The notes under the pieces are model-generated. The model ran no database searches. It was not told where the DNA came from and saw only the letters and a list, made by a program, of their open reading frames with translations. A program made the position numbers and the translations under genes. A stretch of 64,000 bases of DNA from Clostridia bacterium (GTDB lineage: Bacteria > Bacillota > Clostridia > Oscillospirales > Acutalibacteraceae). The DNA lies in contig JAKSQM010000005.1 in NCBI GenBank assembly GCA_024404115.1, positions 62,001 to 126,000 on the forward strand. The letters run 5' to 3'. This document shows, piece by piece, positions 50,948 to 59,003 of this stretch; positions within the stretch are counted from its first letter, which is position 1; each line of letters starts with the position of its first letter.

Positions 50948-53245
50948 TTAACCGTCGGTAATACCTGTGTTGGTCTTGAAATAAACCGTTACTGTACTGC
51001 CGTATTCTGTTTTTGTGTTCTTTTCAATGCTCTGTCTGTATGCTGTTAAGCCAGCGCTCTGAAGTGAGTTACCTGAAATTTTGATATTCAAGCCATACTG
51101 AGCCGCCGTTGTCGTTGCTGTAGCAACAGTCATACCAGTGAAATCGGGAACAGTGATCATATATTTATCAGAATCTTCCTGAGTGTAAACGGCTACGATA
51201 CCGCCCTGTGGAATAAACTGACCGTATGCGGGGCACTGTGAAATAACAGTTTTGCCCTCGCCTATTACCTTGATTGTAAGTCCGCTTTCATTTGCAGATG
51301 AAAGAACGGAAGAAGCATCTGAGCCAACGAAGTTTGGAACTGCGATATTCTGCTTTGCAAGCTCATCATTATTATAATTACGCTTAAAGTTAAGGTATGT
51401 AAGTGTATTTTCAATAACCTCTGCCGCAACAGGAGCTGCAACAGCACCGCCGCCTACTGCGCCCTGCGGTTCATCAACAACGATGATGATTGAAATTTCG
51501 GGGTTATCGGCAGGAGCGATACCTGCAAATGATGCGATACACTGACCTTTTTTAGTAAGCTTATCTGATGTACCAGTTTTGCCTGCTACATTATAGCCTG
51601 CAACATAGGCATTCTTTGCTGTACCTGTTTTAACGGTTTCAACCATTGCTTCAAGCACACGCTTTGATGTTGACTCTGAAATAACCTGTCTTTTAACAAC
51701 AGGAGTTGTTTTTGAAATTACATTATTATTGCTGTCAAGAGTTTTTGCAACAACATATGGCTGCATAAGCTTGCCGCCGTTGCCGATAGCATTAACCGCT
51801 GTGAGCATCTGAATTGCTGTAACTGCAAAAGACTGACCGAATGATGATGATGCAAGGTTTACACGGGACATTTCGTCAAACTTATGATATGTAACACCTG
51901 CAACGGGATTTGCTTCGGCAGGAAGGTCGATTCCAGTTTTCTCTGTGAAGCCGAATGCTTCAAAGTATTTATTGAATCGGTTGATGCCAAGACGCTGACC
52001 CATAGTAATATAATACGGATTGCAGGAATTTGCAAGACCCTGATTAAGAGTTTCGTTTCCGCAGCCTCCACGGTTGTGGCAATAATAAAGTCTGTCTTCT
52101 ATCTGAATATGACCGCCGCAAACGAGACTTTCAAGCTGTTCGCCCTCTTCAATAGCGGCTGAAAGAGTAATAAGTTTGAAAACTGAACCAGGTTCGTAAA
52201 CATCGCTTATTGCGTTGTTGCTCCACTGCTGAGCTCTTGCTTCAACTTCATAGTTTTCTCTTTCTTTAGCATCCTTAATCTCAATGAGATTTTTAAGAAG
52301 TCTTTCATCTTTAATCTCGCTGGGGCTGTTGGGGTCATAGTCATTCTTTGCGCTCATTGCAAGAATTGCGCCTGTTTTAACATCCATAACAATTCCGTAG
52401 CATGTTTCGCAGTAAGAATCAATATAACACTGTTCCAGCGCATCGTCAAGATATCTTTGAATAGTTTCGTCAATTGTAAGCACAATATTGCTTCCGGGGA
52501 CGGCATCATAGGTACTTTCAAACTCAAGAGCGGTGTTTTTGTTCATTGCGCTGTTGGAATAAATCATTCTGCCGTCTGTGCCTGTGAGCACATTATCATA
52601 GGCAAATTCAATGCCGTATCTGCCCTCGTCCTCTGAGCCTGTGAAGCCTAAAAGGGTTGATGCAAGGTTGCCGTCAGGATAATAGCGTTTGATGTCTGAC
52701 TCAATGCCGATATAGTAGCTGTAGTAAACTGACTTTTCTTCGTCCTTGCCCTTTGAGTTTTTAACCGTCATAGTGATGGGGGTTGTGAGAAGCTCGCTGA
52801 CTTTATCTTTCTGAGTTTTTTCAACCTTGCCCTTGGCAACTATGTATTTAAGGTCTTTATATTTTGTAATTTTTTCTTTGAGGGCGTCTTTATCTATTTC
52901 AAGAATCTGTGAAAGGTTCTGGCACACACATTCAATTGCGTATGTGTTGAATTCATCACTGTTAAGTGTGAAGTTGTTGGGGTTGACATAAACTCTCCAC
53001 ACTGATGCGCTCTGTGCCAGCACATTCATATTGCAGTCATAGATTGTTCCTCGTCTTGCAGAAATCGCTTTATCTTCAAGCTGATTTTTTTCTGCATATG
53101 TTTTGAAAGTATCGTTCTTTATAAGCTGAACGTTCACAAGACTTCCAACATTTATTAAAAAGAGAAAAGTCAAAACAAGAAGCACAACTATACTTCTCGT
53201 ATTTATTTCTTTTCGTGTTATTCTTGTTCGTTTCTTCTGTGCCAC
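50948..53245 (-). CDS. Class B penicillin-binding protein with two PASTA domains (FtsI/SpoVD-like)
   Basis: Septal transpeptidase that cross-links peptidoglycan made by FtsW. One N-terminal membrane segment (about 18-38), a dimerisation/pedestal domain (to about 245), then the transpeptidase with S354-x-x-K357 (SVFK), S407-C-N409 and K556-T-G. Two PASTA domains lie at about 630-695 and 700-760. The start is a GTG with AGAGGTAAA upstream. Its position between ftsL and murF identifies it as the division PBP; SpoVD-like sporulation PBPs have the same architecture, so the exact name is left open. Confidence 0.93.
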   Translation of the reverse strand: MAQKKRTRITRKEINTRSIVVLLVLTFLFLINVGSLVNVQLIKNDTFKTYAEKNQLEDKAISARRGTIYDCNMNVLAQSASVWRVYVNPNNFTLNSDEFNTYAIECVCQNLSQILEIDKDALKEKITKYKDLKYIVAKGKVEKTQKDKVSELLTTPITMTVKNSKGKDEEKSVYYSYYIGIESDIKRYYPDGNLASTLLGFTGSEDEGRYGIEFAYDNVLTGTDGRMIYSNSAMNKNTALEFESTYDAVPGSNIVLTIDETIQRYLDDALEQCYIDSYCETCYGIVMDVKTGAILAMSAKNDYDPNSPSEIKDERLLKNLIEIKDAKERENYEVEARAQQWSNNAISDVYEPGSVFKLITLSAAIEEGEQLESLVCGGHIQIEDRLYYCHNRGGCGNETLNQGLANSCNPYYITMGQRLGINRFNKYFEAFGFTEKTGIDLPAEANPVAGVTYHKFDEMSRVNLASSSFGQSFAVTAIQMLTAVNAIGNGGKLMQPYVVAKTLDSNNNVISKTTPVVKRQVISESTSKRVLEAMVETVKTGTAKNAYVAGYNVAGKTGTSDKLTKKGQCIASFAGIAPADNPEISIIIVVDEPQGAVGGGAVAAPVAAEVIENTLTYLNFKRNYNNDELAKQNIAVPNFVGSDASSVLSSANESGLTIKVIGEGKTVISQCPAYGQFIPQGGIVAVYTQEDSDKYMITVPDFTGMTVATATTTAAQYGLNIKISGNSLQSAGLTAYRQSIEKNTKTEYGSTVTVYFKTNTGITDG

Positions 53246-53298
53246 CGCTAATTTACCTCTTAAATCTAAAAATTATGCCATATCTAAAAAATCACGGT

Positions 53299-53328
53299 AA
53301 GGGCGGATGAAAATACCCGCCCTTTTTT
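53299..53328 (+). terminator. Terminator-like hairpin oriented against the dcw cluster
   Basis: AAGGGCGG / CCGCCCTT with a 10-base loop and a T run on the plus strand, in the 119-base gap between ftsL and the PBP gene, both of which read minus. On the coding strand the hairpin lacks a downstream T run. Confidence 0.5.
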
Positions 53329-53364
53329 ATATATGATTATTGCCTGACTTAATATTCATATTTA

Positions 53365-53820
53365 TCAGTCCCCCTGCGCACCGTCGTCAACACTGAAATA
53401 GTTGACCTGATAGCAGTCTTTTTTTATCATGCCCAGTTTCTCCTCTGCGTAAGCGGCAATGTTGTTAATTGAGCACATTGCTTTAACTTCGCTTTCAAGG
53501 CGAACATTTTCGCTCTGAGCTTCTTTATACTGAGCTGCAAGAGCTTCTGTTTCAGCATTGATTTCCATAATCTTAACTCTGCCGAAAAGCAGTGAGCCAA
53601 CAAGGAGAATCATTACAACTGATACAACAAGTAATTTAACGGTGTAAACACGAGCCGCTTTTTCTTCTCTTATTACAGCACTCTTTGAGCGAGGCTTTTT
53701 GGGTACAAGATGCGGTTTAACAGGCTGTTTGATTTTTGGAGCAGCTGTTCCGTTTACCTGACCTTTGGTTGAGGGTTCAAACAGGTCAAAACGATAAGCT
53801 GTTGAAACGTTGCCAGTCAT
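53365..53820 (-). CDS. ftsL: FtsL-like divisome protein
   Basis: A small bitopic protein (151 aa). The cytoplasmic tail is Lys/Pro-rich (28-55), followed by a membrane segment (about 60-82) and an extracytoplasmic coiled coil (about 85-125: INAETEALAAQYKEAQSENVRLESEV). An IAAYAEEKLGMIKKD end is typical of FtsL/DivIC proteins. FtsL links FtsQ and the septal synthase FtsW-PBP. Identification rests on topology and its place between rsmH and pbp, because FtsL sequences diverge fast. Confidence 0.85.
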   Translation of the reverse strand: MTGNVSTAYRFDLFEPSTKGQVNGTAAPKIKQPVKPHLVPKKPRSKSAVIREEKAARVYTVKLLVVSVVMILLVGSLLFGRVKIMEINAETEALAAQYKEAQSENVRLESEVKAMCSINNIAAYAEEKLGMIKKDCYQVNYFSVDDGAQGD

Positions 53821-53857
53821 GATTTACACCTACCTTTCTTTTTATTGTAAATATATT

Positions 53858-54787
53858 TTATGGATTTATTTTTTCTATAATCCTTAACTTTGCACTGCGT
53901 GAGCGTGGGTTTCGCTCAATTTCTTCTTTTGAGGGAAGAACAGGTTTCAATGCTTTGCCCCTTGGCTTCCTGCCGCATACGCAGACGGGAAAATCGGGCG
54001 GGCAGATACAGCCCTCGCAAAGCTTTTTAAAATGGGTTTTGACCGTTCTGTCTTCAAGTGAGTGGAAAGTGATTATTGCCAGCCTTCCGCCAACTTTTAA
54101 TCGGTCAAACATTGTGTCAACAGTGTTCTCTAATTTTTCGATTTCACCGTTGACCTCTATCCTTAAAGCCTGAAAGCTTTTTCTTGCAGGATGACCGTCC
54201 CTCCTTGCAGCAGAAGGGACGGATGAGGAAATGACCTCTGCCAATTGCAGAGTTGTTTTAATAGGCTCTTTTTCTCTTGCCCTCACGATATTGCGTGAAA
54301 TTGCAGGTGCGAATTTCTCGTCGCCATACATATATAGTATTTTTTGCAATTCAGGCTGCGAAAGATTATTCACAAGGTCAGCTGCGCTGATGCCTGTTCC
54401 GCTCATTCGCATATCGAGGGGTGCGTCTTTATGATAAGAAAATCCTCTGTCGCCATTATCAAGCTGATATGAGCTTACGCCTAAATCCGCCATAATGCCG
54501 TCTGCACACCCGCCCTCATAGCCAAGGGATGTTAGCACAGAATCAAGATTTTCAAAATTTGAGTGAACCACGGTTACTTTGTCTTCATTCTCAAACCGTT
54601 TATTAAGTTTTGCGATTGCGTCAGGGTCCTGATCAATTGATATAAGCCTGCCCGTATTCATTCGGGAAAGCACCTCTGCCGAATGACCGCCGCCGCCTGC
54701 TGTGCAATCCACAAACAAGCCGCCGTCATGAACCTTCAGAGCATCAACTGTTTCTTTAAGAAGAACCGATACATGATTAAACTCCAT
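53858..54787 (-). CDS. rsmH: 16S rRNA (cytosine(1402)-N4)-methyltransferase RsmH
   Basis: Methylates N4 of C1402 in 16S rRNA. Blocks: HVSVLLKETVDAL, DCTAGGGGHSAEVL (SAM motif I), GIMADLGVSSYQLD, GFSYHKDAPLDMRM and IITFHSLEDRTVKTHFK. It has the Cys-rich insert CEGCICPPDFPVCVCGRKP seen in Firmicute members. Length is 309 aa. It starts 14 bases after mraZ with GGAGGTGG upstream. Confidence 0.98.
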   Translation of the reverse strand: MEFNHVSVLLKETVDALKVHDGGLFVDCTAGGGGHSAEVLSRMNTGRLISIDQDPDAIAKLNKRFENEDKVTVVHSNFENLDSVLTSLGYEGGCADGIMADLGVSSYQLDNGDRGFSYHKDAPLDMRMSGTGISAADLVNNLSQPELQKILYMYGDEKFAPAISRNIVRAREKEPIKTTLQLAEVISSSVPSAARRDGHPARKSFQALRIEVNGEIEKLENTVDTMFDRLKVGGRLAIITFHSLEDRTVKTHFKKLCEGCICPPDFPVCVCGRKPRGKALKPVLPSKEEIERNPRSRSAKLRIIEKINP

Positions 54788-54801
54788 AAGCCACCTCCGT
54801 A

Positions 54802-55263
54802 TCAGTGAATGATGCTCTTGAGGAATTCGAACTGTTCATCATCAAGATCCATATTGTCGTCTTCCTTGAGTGCGGTGATTTCAATACCTCTGCCCTCGCC
54901 TATGATGCTGACGCCTTTTTCAATGCCAAGCTTTGCGGCAAGCTTTTTATTGACAAGGATTCTGCCCTGAGCATCCATTCTCTGCTCCTCGGTGAAATGA
55001 TAAAGTGTTCTCATCATAAGAACTCGTTTATCGTGATCTTCAATTGCATCAATCTTAGGCTGAACAAATTCTATCCATCCGTCATAGGGATAAATTCTGA
55101 TTGAGTTATATGCCAGTGAATAATGGACATAAACAACCTCGTCTTTGCTCTGTGCTTTTTCAAGCTGTGAGCGAAGTCTTGCAGGGATGGCAAGTCTGCC
55201 CTTTTCATCAAGGGTGCGCTCAAAATAGCCCGAAAAGATAAGTTCGTCTCGTTCGCTTGCCAT
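54802..55263 (-). CDS. mraZ: Transcriptional regulator MraZ
   Basis: A double AbrB-like ring protein that represses its own dcw operon by binding TGGG repeats near the promoter. The two repeats are visible: GYFERTLDEKGRLAIPARLR at the N-terminus and DAQGRILVNKKLAAKLGIEKGV later, each with the D-x-x-G-R core. Length is 153 aa. It is the first gene of the cluster; the matching operator repeats lie just upstream (55305-55347). Confidence 0.97.
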   Translation of the reverse strand: MASERDELIFSGYFERTLDEKGRLAIPARLRSQLEKAQSKDEVVYVHYSLAYNSIRIYPYDGWIEFVQPKIDAIEDHDKRVLMMRTLYHFTEEQRMDAQGRILVNKKLAAKLGIEKGVSIIGEGRGIEITALKEDDNMDLDDEQFEFLKSIIH

Positions 55264-55304
55264 TCCTGCACTTCCTTTCTGAAAAATTAGGTTTTAGGGA
55301 TTTT

Positions 55305-55347
55305 CACCACTTTGTGGATTTTTTCCCCACTTCTCCCCACTTGCCCA
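55305..55347 (-). promoter_or_regulatory. MraZ operator: tandem TGGG repeats
   Basis: On the minus strand TGGGC (55347-55343), TGGGG (55339-55335), TGGGG (55329-55325) and a weaker TGGTG (55309-55305). Spacings from first T to first T are 8, 10 and 20 bases, so the last three lie on one helical face. They start directly after the -10 box, as expected for autorepression by MraZ. Confidence 0.8.
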
Positions 55348-55349
55348 TT

Positions 55350-55378
55350 ATTATATATCAGGAAAATTTGGATGTCAA
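55350..55378 (-). promoter_or_regulatory. Perfect consensus promoter of the dcw cluster
   Basis: TTGACA (55373-55378), a 17-base spacer and TATAAT (55350-55355) on the minus strand. The untranslated leader to mraZ is about 80 bases and holds the MraZ repeats. Confidence 0.92.
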
Positions 55379-55467
55379 CAGAAAAACATAAAGAATTTCA
55401 AAATTTTTGCCAAATATTCAGTCAAATTTTTGTTAATTTGCTCCACGGAGTTTTTATTCGCCTTTTA

Positions 55468-55496
55468 TTGCATTTTTTCTGTGTAGATGTTATAAT
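55468..55496 (+). promoter_or_regulatory. Promoter of the metallophosphatase gene
   Basis: TATAAT (55491-55496) preceded by TG plus one base (extended -10), with a weak TTGCAT (55468-55473) 17 bases upstream. The RNA start would be about 40 bases before the ATG. Divergent from the dcw promoter. Confidence 0.7.
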
Positions 55497-55539
55497 TAGT
55501 CAAGTCTAATTGAAAGACTTAAAAATGGAGGTATATATA

Positions 55540-57012
55540 ATGAAAAAGACAATGAAAAAAGTCCTCTGTGTTGTTATGTGCCTTGCACTTCTCTTGGCAA
55601 CAGGCATCGTTTCTGCTTTTGCAGAGAGCGATAATGTTATTTCAAGAGTTTCATGCACAATCAATGGCGACACAAAAACACAGAGAGGTTTCTGCTGGTA
55701 CACAACAGAAGAATCAGAAAGTCAGATAAAGATTTCTCTTAACGGAGAGGATGTTACTGACGCACTCACAGTTTATGAAAAAATGAACGAAGAGTGGGAA
55801 GGCAATTATGTTCATCAGCTGACAGTCAGCGGACTTACAGCAGGCAGTGAATATACATATCAGGTTGGCGACGGTGAGAACTGGAGCAAGGAAGGTAAAT
55901 TCACAACTGATGATGGCGACCAGAAAGTAAACTTCATTTCAATCGGCGACGTTCAGGCAAGCTCATTTGAGAATTTTGAGAGAGCATCTTATGTTCTTGA
56001 CGCTGCTTTTGAAACAGTTCCCAACGCTGATTTCGTTGCTAACATGGGCGACTTCACAAACGACAGCACCAACGAAGAGTGGGACAACTACTTTGCTAAC
56101 TTTGAAAGACACAATATGGCAACTTCACTTGCCCCCACAGCAGGCAACCATGACGGTCTTGGTGTATGGCACTGGTTTGAGAACATCTTCAATCTTGACG
56201 AGAGCGAAGCTGTTCAGACACTTAACGGCGTAAACTATTCATTCGATTACGGCAATGCTCACTTTGCTGTTCTTAACACAAACGATCTTCTTTGCGTAAC
56301 ACTTGCACAGATGCAGTGGCTCAAGAACGATATGAACAAGTCAGCTGCTGACTGGAAAATCGTTTTCATGCACAAATCACCTTACACACTTGGTAAAGAC
56401 GGCAAATGGCCCGACGCACTTTATCTTTCAGATGTTCTTGTAAAGATTATTGACGAATGTGATGTTGACCTTGTTATGTCCGGTCATGACCATATGTATC
56501 TCAGAACAAAGCCCCTTGCAGATAACAAAGTTACTGACGGCGGTGCAACATATGTTCTTGGCGGCACAGCCGGCACAAAGAGATATGAGGTTCGTGAGTT
56601 CTCTGCTGACCTTTATATGAAAACAAAGTTCATTGACGCTATGACAATCCAGAAGGGCGGCTATGGCAATCAGTGGAACGGCAAAGACTGGAATGACACT
56701 GACGAATCAAATGTTGGCGGTGTATTTGACGCAATCTCAATTGACGGCGGCAACCTTACACTCAAGGCATACGTTCTTTCAGAGGATACAATGACAACAA
56801 AGCTGATTGATACACTTACACTCACCAAAGAAACAGGCAAAGCAAAGCCCTCTTTCAGCGGCGACAACTCAACATCTGTATTTGATTATGCTCTTACTGT
56901 TATCCCCTCTTTCTTAAACCTTGCAAAATACACATTCATCAACTGGCTTCCCAAGACACTAATCTTCCTCCCGAAGATTATCTATTATGTAATCAAAACT
57001 GATACATTCTAA
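55540..57012 (+). CDS. Secreted purple-acid-phosphatase-like metallophosphoesterase
   Basis: A signal peptide (1-28, cleavage after SAFA) is followed by a fibronectin-like purple acid phosphatase N-terminal domain (about 32-124), then a calcineurin-type phosphoesterase. Metal motifs: GDVQ (136-139), GDFTND (170-175), GNHD (202-205), FMHKSPY and MSGHDHMY. About 40 C-terminal residues are hydrophobic/aromatic with Lys (LNLAKYTFINWLPKTLIFLPK), possibly a membrane-binding tail. The start is ATG 55540 with GGAGG upstream. Substrate is unknown. Codon use indicates good expression. Confidence 0.92.
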   Translation: MKKTMKKVLCVVMCLALLLATGIVSAFAESDNVISRVSCTINGDTKTQRGFCWYTTEESESQIKISLNGEDVTDALTVYEKMNEEWEGNYVHQLTVSGLTAGSEYTYQVGDGENWSKEGKFTTDDGDQKVNFISIGDVQASSFENFERASYVLDAAFETVPNADFVANMGDFTNDSTNEEWDNYFANFERHNMATSLAPTAGNHDGLGVWHWFENIFNLDESEAVQTLNGVNYSFDYGNAHFAVLNTNDLLCVTLAQMQWLKNDMNKSAADWKIVFMHKSPYTLGKDGKWPDALYLSDVLVKIIDECDVDLVMSGHDHMYLRTKPLADNKVTDGGATYVLGGTAGTKRYEVREFSADLYMKTKFIDAMTIQKGGYGNQWNGKDWNDTDESNVGGVFDAISIDGGNLTLKAYVLSEDTMTTKLIDTLTLTKETGKAKPSFSGDNSTSVFDYALTVIPSFLNLAKYTFINWLPKTLIFLPKIIYYVIKTDTF

Positions 57013-57042
57013 TCTGTGAAGCCAAAGACGGATAAATAAAAC

Positions 57043-57097
57043 AAAGTATGGAATTTAAGACGGTTTTGCTTCATCTTGATTCCATACTTTTTATTTT
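57043..57097 (+). terminator. Terminator of the metallophosphatase gene
   Basis: A perfect 12-bp stem AAAGTATGGAAT / ATTCCATACTTT around a 24-base loop, then TTTTTATTTTT. The stem sequence is the same as in the terminator at 13455-13492. Confidence 0.88.
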
Positions 57098-57126
57098 TAA
57101 TGTTAAACCAGCAACGGAGGGATTTT

Positions 57127-58224
57127 ATGAATGCTCCAGAAATTTTGAAAGCTTCTGTTTCGGCAGAGCTTCCACCAAGCGAAAACAATCCACGCAACAG
57201 CGAGGGAGATTTTGCACAGTTAAAAAACGGCTCAATTCTTTTTGCATACAGCAAATACCACGGCAGTTCATCTGAAGATGAAGCACCATGCGACATTGCG
57301 GGTATGATTTCTTATGACAACGGCAACAGCTTTGAGCATCTCGAAAAGCCACTTGTTACAGCAAAAGAGCACAACACGCAAAACATTATGAGCGTTTCGT
57401 TTTGCAGGCTCAATGACGGTACACTATGCCTGTTTTATCTTGCAAAGTTTGCGCCAAACTCGGTTTATTATATGCGCCGAATTGATGAAGAAAATCTCAC
57501 TCTCGGCGAAGCGGAAACCTGCATTGAGCTTGACAATGACATATATTATGTAGTTAACAACTGCCGTATCTGCAAGCTCCCCGACGGCAGGCTGCTTGTG
57601 CCTGCGGCTGTTCACAAAGTCAACAGAGATGGCGATACGGAGCGTGGGGAATATTTTGGCTCCTGCCGTATTTTTGGCTGTGATGCCGATGGCAAAAACT
57701 GGCAGGCTGTGTCGCCTTTTATAGAAATGCCAAACCCTGCACATTCAGAAACAGGCTTGCAGGAACCTGGAATTTCAATTTTGCCAGACGGCAGGCTTCA
57801 CGCATATTTCCGAACAGACAGATGCTTCCAGTTTGAAGCGTTTTCATCTGACGAGGGCAAAAGCTGGAGCGCGCCTGTTCCATCAAGGTTCACCTCACCT
57901 GAATCCCCTATGCTCATAGCGAAAAATCCATACTCGCAAAAATATTATGCAATATGGAACCCTGTGCCAAATTATAACGGCAGAATCAGCGAAAAGGTTT
58001 GGTGCCACGCAGGGCGTTTTCCGTTTGTTATTGCACAGAGTGAAAACGGAACAGATTTTTCAGACTTTGCGTTTATAGAGGACATTCCCGAACACGGATA
58101 CTGCTACCCTGCTGTGCATTTTCTCAATGAGAGCGAAATGCTTTTATCTTATTGCTGTGGCGGCAAGGATGACGGCAAGTGCCTTTCACGAACAAGAATA
58201 AGAAAAATTATGTTTAAAATCTAA
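57127..58224 (+). CDS. Sialidase-like (BNR/Asp-box) six-bladed propeller protein
   Basis: A GH33-like fold of 365 aa without signal peptide. Asp-box motifs S-x-D-x-G-x-x-W/F are seen in SYDNGNSF and SSDEGKSW. NPRNSEGDFAQLKNGSILFAYS at the start and LQEPGISILPDGRLHAYFRTD later are typical of the exo-alpha-sialidase superfamily, including the Arg residues that would bind a carboxylate. Cytoplasmic location makes cleavage of host sialic acid unlikely; action on imported oligosaccharides is possible. GGAGGG precedes ATG 57127. Translation from an earlier ATG would start inside the terminator. Confidence 0.82.
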   Translation: MNAPEILKASVSAELPPSENNPRNSEGDFAQLKNGSILFAYSKYHGSSSEDEAPCDIAGMISYDNGNSFEHLEKPLVTAKEHNTQNIMSVSFCRLNDGTLCLFYLAKFAPNSVYYMRRIDEENLTLGEAETCIELDNDIYYVVNNCRICKLPDGRLLVPAAVHKVNRDGDTERGEYFGSCRIFGCDADGKNWQAVSPFIEMPNPAHSETGLQEPGISILPDGRLHAYFRTDRCFQFEAFSSDEGKSWSAPVPSRFTSPESPMLIAKNPYSQKYYAIWNPVPNYNGRISEKVWCHAGRFPFVIAQSENGTDFSDFAFIEDIPEHGYCYPAVHFLNESEMLLSYCCGGKDDGKCLSRTRIRKIMFKI

Positions 58225-58236
58225 GGACGATTTATT

Positions 58237-58932
58237 ATGAAAAAGAAAAGACTTCAAAATTCATTTTCAATTATTCTCAATGTTGCCATTGTGCTTTTCA
58301 CTGTTTATGCAATTTCAGTATTTTTCACAAGCGACAAATACGATGCTCTTTTCACAAGCAAAGCAACATGGATGAGATATTTCACCAACCTTTCAAATAT
58401 TTTTGTAGCAATTGCAAGCTTTGTTACGCTGATTTTCAACTGCAAAATGGCATACAAAGACAAGTTTTTTCTCCCCAAATGGGTTATGGTGCTGAAATTT
58501 TCCGCAACCGTTTCTGTTACGCTTACACTGATGACAGTTGTTTGCTTCCTTGCACCTGTAACCACCACAATGGGCATGAGCTACTTCCAGCTTTTTAAAG
58601 ACAACAATTTCTTTTTGCACTTCTTCACACCCGTTCTTGCAATTATTTCTGTTATCTTTTTTGAGAGAACAAAGGATTTCAAGTTTAAATATTGCCTTTT
58701 CGGCATTCTGCCAACTGTGCTTTATTCAATCGCTTACATTTATGAGGTTGCTTTTGTTGGAGAAAACAACGGCGGTTGGCCTGATTTTTACCATTTCACA
58801 TTTGGCGGCAACTTCAAGCTTGTGCCGATAGTTGGTCTTGCAATGTACGCTGTTACATTCGCTTTTTGTGCGATTATCTGGAAATTCAACAGCATCAGAA
58901 CAAAAAAGGTGCTTGAAAGAAAAGGCAAGTGA
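58237..58932 (+). CDS. Six-pass membrane protein, Pr6Pr/FAR-17a-like
   Basis: A 231-aa integral membrane protein with six evenly spaced segments (about 10-28, 46-66, 80-103, 118-138, 146-168, 192-214). The motif MRYFTNLSNIFVA and the HFFTPVLAIISVIFFER stretch resemble the Pr6Pr/FAR-17a/AIG1 superfamily, in which a Thr and a His in membrane segments form an active site in the eukaryotic hydrolases. The match is by pattern; function unproven. It begins 12 bases after the sialidase-like gene with AAGGACG upstream, so the two probably share a transcript. Confidence 0.75.
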   Translation: MKKKRLQNSFSIILNVAIVLFTVYAISVFFTSDKYDALFTSKATWMRYFTNLSNIFVAIASFVTLIFNCKMAYKDKFFLPKWVMVLKFSATVSVTLTLMTVVCFLAPVTTTMGMSYFQLFKDNNFFLHFFTPVLAIISVIFFERTKDFKFKYCLFGILPTVLYSIAYIYEVAFVGENNGGWPDFYHFTFGGNFKLVPIVGLAMYAVTFAFCAIIWKFNSIRTKKVLERKGK

Positions 58933-58962
58933 GCAACTCTACTTTCCGTAGGTTGAATTTTT

Positions 58963-58990
58963 AAAATGATGTGATAAACTGATTTGTGAA
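58963..58990 (+). promoter_or_regulatory. Weak candidate promoter for the XRE-superoxide-reductase gene
   Basis: TTGAAT (58963-58968), a 16-base spacer and TAAACT (58985-58990), 14 bases before the start codon. The short leader and imperfect -10 keep this tentative. Confidence 0.3.
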
Positions 58991-59003
58991 AGGAATGATT
59001 CAC

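Noticed and set aside
57076-57126. Earlier start for the sialidase-like protein
   Set aside because: The extra codons fall inside the preceding terminator stem and T run, while ATG 57127 has GGAGGG at the right distance.
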